NCBI GenBank assembly: GCA_002869425.1
Contig: PKSZ01000569.1
Coordinates: forward strand, 1-7,215
Length of the DNA stretch: 7,215 bases
Origin: Marinilabiliales bacterium
GTDB taxonomy: Bacteria > Bacteroidota > Bacteroidia > Bacteroidales > BM523
Direction: 5' to 3'
Each line of letters begins with the position of its first letter. The first letter of the stretch is position 1. A model generated the notes under the pieces. That model was not told the origin of the DNA. It worked only from the letters and a program-made list of their open reading frames with translations, and made no database searches. Below are positions 6,276 to 7,215 of the stretch, piece by piece. A program made the position numbers and the translations under genes.

Positions 6276-6974
6276 ATGAACAACGAAGATTATTCTCTTT
6301 TATTGGTAGATGATGAAGAAGACGTACTTGAATTTTTATCATACAATCTTAAAAAAGAAGGCTTTAATGTAATAACAGCCAGCAATGGACTGGAAGCAAT
6401 TTCTGAAGCAAAAAAGCACAAACCTGATTTAATCCTGCTGGATGTAATGATGCCTGAAATGGATGGCATTGAAACATGCGAAAAAATAAGAGAAATTCCT
6501 GAAATCAGTAAAACCATGGTTGCTTTCTTAACTGCAAGAGGCGAGGACTATTCACAGGTTGCAGGCTTTGATGCAGGAGGCGATGACTACATCACCAAAC
6601 CCATTAAGCCTAAGGTGCTTACAAGCCGAATAAAAGCCCTTTTAAAAAGAGCAAATGGCAAAGGTCACGATGAGCCACTAAGCACAGATATAATAGAAAT
6701 CAGCAATTTAAAAATTGACCTCGAAAAATATATAGTCATAAAAGATGATAATGAAATAGTTCTTCCGAAAAAAGAATTTCTTTTACTTGCATTACTGGCT
6801 TCAAAACCCTCCAAAGTTTTTACACGCGATTTTATTTTCAATGAAATATGGGGAGACGACATCATAGTTGGAGAAAGAACCATTGATGTACATATTAGAA
6901 AACTCCGGGAAAAAATTGGAGAGGGTTACATAAAGACTGTAAAAGGTGTTGGTTATAAATTCGAGGTAAGCTAA
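6276..6974 (+). CDS. phoB: PhoB-type response regulator (OmpR family)
   Basis: The product is a 232-residue cytoplasmic transcription regulator, the usual length for OmpR/PhoB proteins. The receiver domain (about 6-124) has the acidic pocket Asp12-Asp13, phospho-acceptor Asp56 in LILLDVMMPEMDG, Thr86 in FLTARGED and Lys108 in YITKPIKP. The winged-helix DNA-binding domain (about 135-232) has the recognition-helix and wing sequence GERTIDVHIRKLREKIGEG followed by YIKTVKGVGYKFEV. The stop codon shares one base with the start codon of a histidine kinase gene (TAATG), so the two are translationally coupled. The divergent porin and phosphate transporter genes and the Pho-box-like repeat between make phosphate response the likely role. 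The symbol is by family and context, since OmpR-family members with other inputs look similar. Confidence 0.85.
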   Translation: MNNEDYSLLLVDDEEDVLEFLSYNLKKEGFNVITASNGLEAISEAKKHKPDLILLDVMMPEMDGIETCEKIREIPEISKTMVAFLTARGEDYSQVAGFDAGGDDYITKPIKPKVLTSRIKALLKRANGKGHDEPLSTDIIEISNLKIDLEKYIVIKDDNEIVLPKKEFLLLALLASKPSKVFTRDFIFNEIWGDDIIVGERTIDVHIRKLREKIGEGYIKTVKGVGYKFEVS

Positions 6975-7215
6975 TGGCTCCACAAACCCCAAGATCTATT
7001 GCTCTGCTTTTTGCAGCTGTTTTTTCTCTTTTCGAGGCACTTGCTTTCTTAGTATTTGCCATAACTGAAAACTTTGAAATCAACTACCTGATTCCTCTAA
7101 TAGCAATTGCTGTTAATTTTGTTATTAGCTTTTTCCTTTTACAGTACTTTTTGTACAAATTTATTGTTGGAAAAATAAAGTTGGTATACAAAACCATTCA
7201 CGATACTGTTAAAGA
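6974..7215 (+). CDS. phoR: PhoR-like sensor histidine kinase, N-terminal part, cut by the right edge
   Basis: The ATG at 6974-6976 overlaps the regulator stop codon by one base, and the frame stays open to the edge, giving 80 residues. Two hydrophobic segments, about 9-30 (IALLFAAVFSLFEALAFLVF) and 38-59 (LIPLIAIAVNFVISFFLLQY), are joined by a short polar loop (TENFEINY). The predicted periplasmic part is therefore only around 8-10 residues. KFIVGKIKLVYKTIHDTVK follows, a juxtamembrane sequence typical of Bacteroidota PhoR-like kinases. The catalytic domains lie beyond the window. Assignment as the kinase partner of the regulator rests on the overlap, the membrane topology and the juxtamembrane motif. 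Confidence 0.8.
   Translation, partial: MAPQTPRSIALLFAAVFSLFEALAFLVFAITENFEINYLIPLIAIAVNFVISFFLLQYFLYKFIVGKIKLVYKTIHDTVK

Overview
The window is AT-rich chromosomal DNA that looks like a member of the Bacteroidota, probably a Bacteroidales/Marinilabiliales-type or related marine or gut lineage. The evidence is a stand-alone carboxypeptidase-regulatory-like beta-sandwich protein, a PiT phosphate transporter fused to a PhoU-like domain, OmpR-family regulator and kinase sequences typical of the phylum, absence of clear Shine-Dalgarno sequences, and several matches to the Bacteroidota -7 promoter element TAnnTTTG. The species cannot be named from the sequence.

Left part (1-1226). A minus-strand gene starts at 58 and runs off the left edge. 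Its upstream region is rich in inverted repeats, including a perfect 12-bp pair whose inner arm abuts the start codon. Two plus-strand genes for small exported proteins follow: a CarboxypepD_reg-like domain protein (342-707) and a MORN-variant (YwqK-like) repeat protein (765-1226). A well-formed intrinsic terminator between them ends only 6 bases before the second start codon.

Middle (1311-2471, minus). A predicted lipoprotein of the C45 peptidase / acyl-CoA:6-aminopenicillanate acyltransferase-like N-terminal-nucleophile family converges on the MORN gene.

Right part (2626-7215). This is a phosphate-acquisition locus. A putative outer-membrane porin (6087-5080) and a PiT-family phosphate transporter with a C-terminal PhoU/DUF47-like domain (4992-2677) lie in the same direction and end at a strong intrinsic terminator (2657-2626). 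Divergent from them are a PhoB-type response regulator (6276-6974) and the start of its histidine kinase (6974 to the right edge), with overlapping stop and start codons. The 188-bp divergent spacer holds a direct repeat, TGTTAAC-N4-TGTTAAG, with the 7+4+7 geometry of a classical Pho box. A plausible reading is that the PhoB/PhoR pair controls outer-membrane entry and inner-membrane uptake of phosphate. The transporter's PhoU-like domain is a candidate link between uptake and the kinase, whose visible sensor region has almost no periplasmic loop.

No tRNA, rRNA, CRISPR array or insertion sequence was seen.
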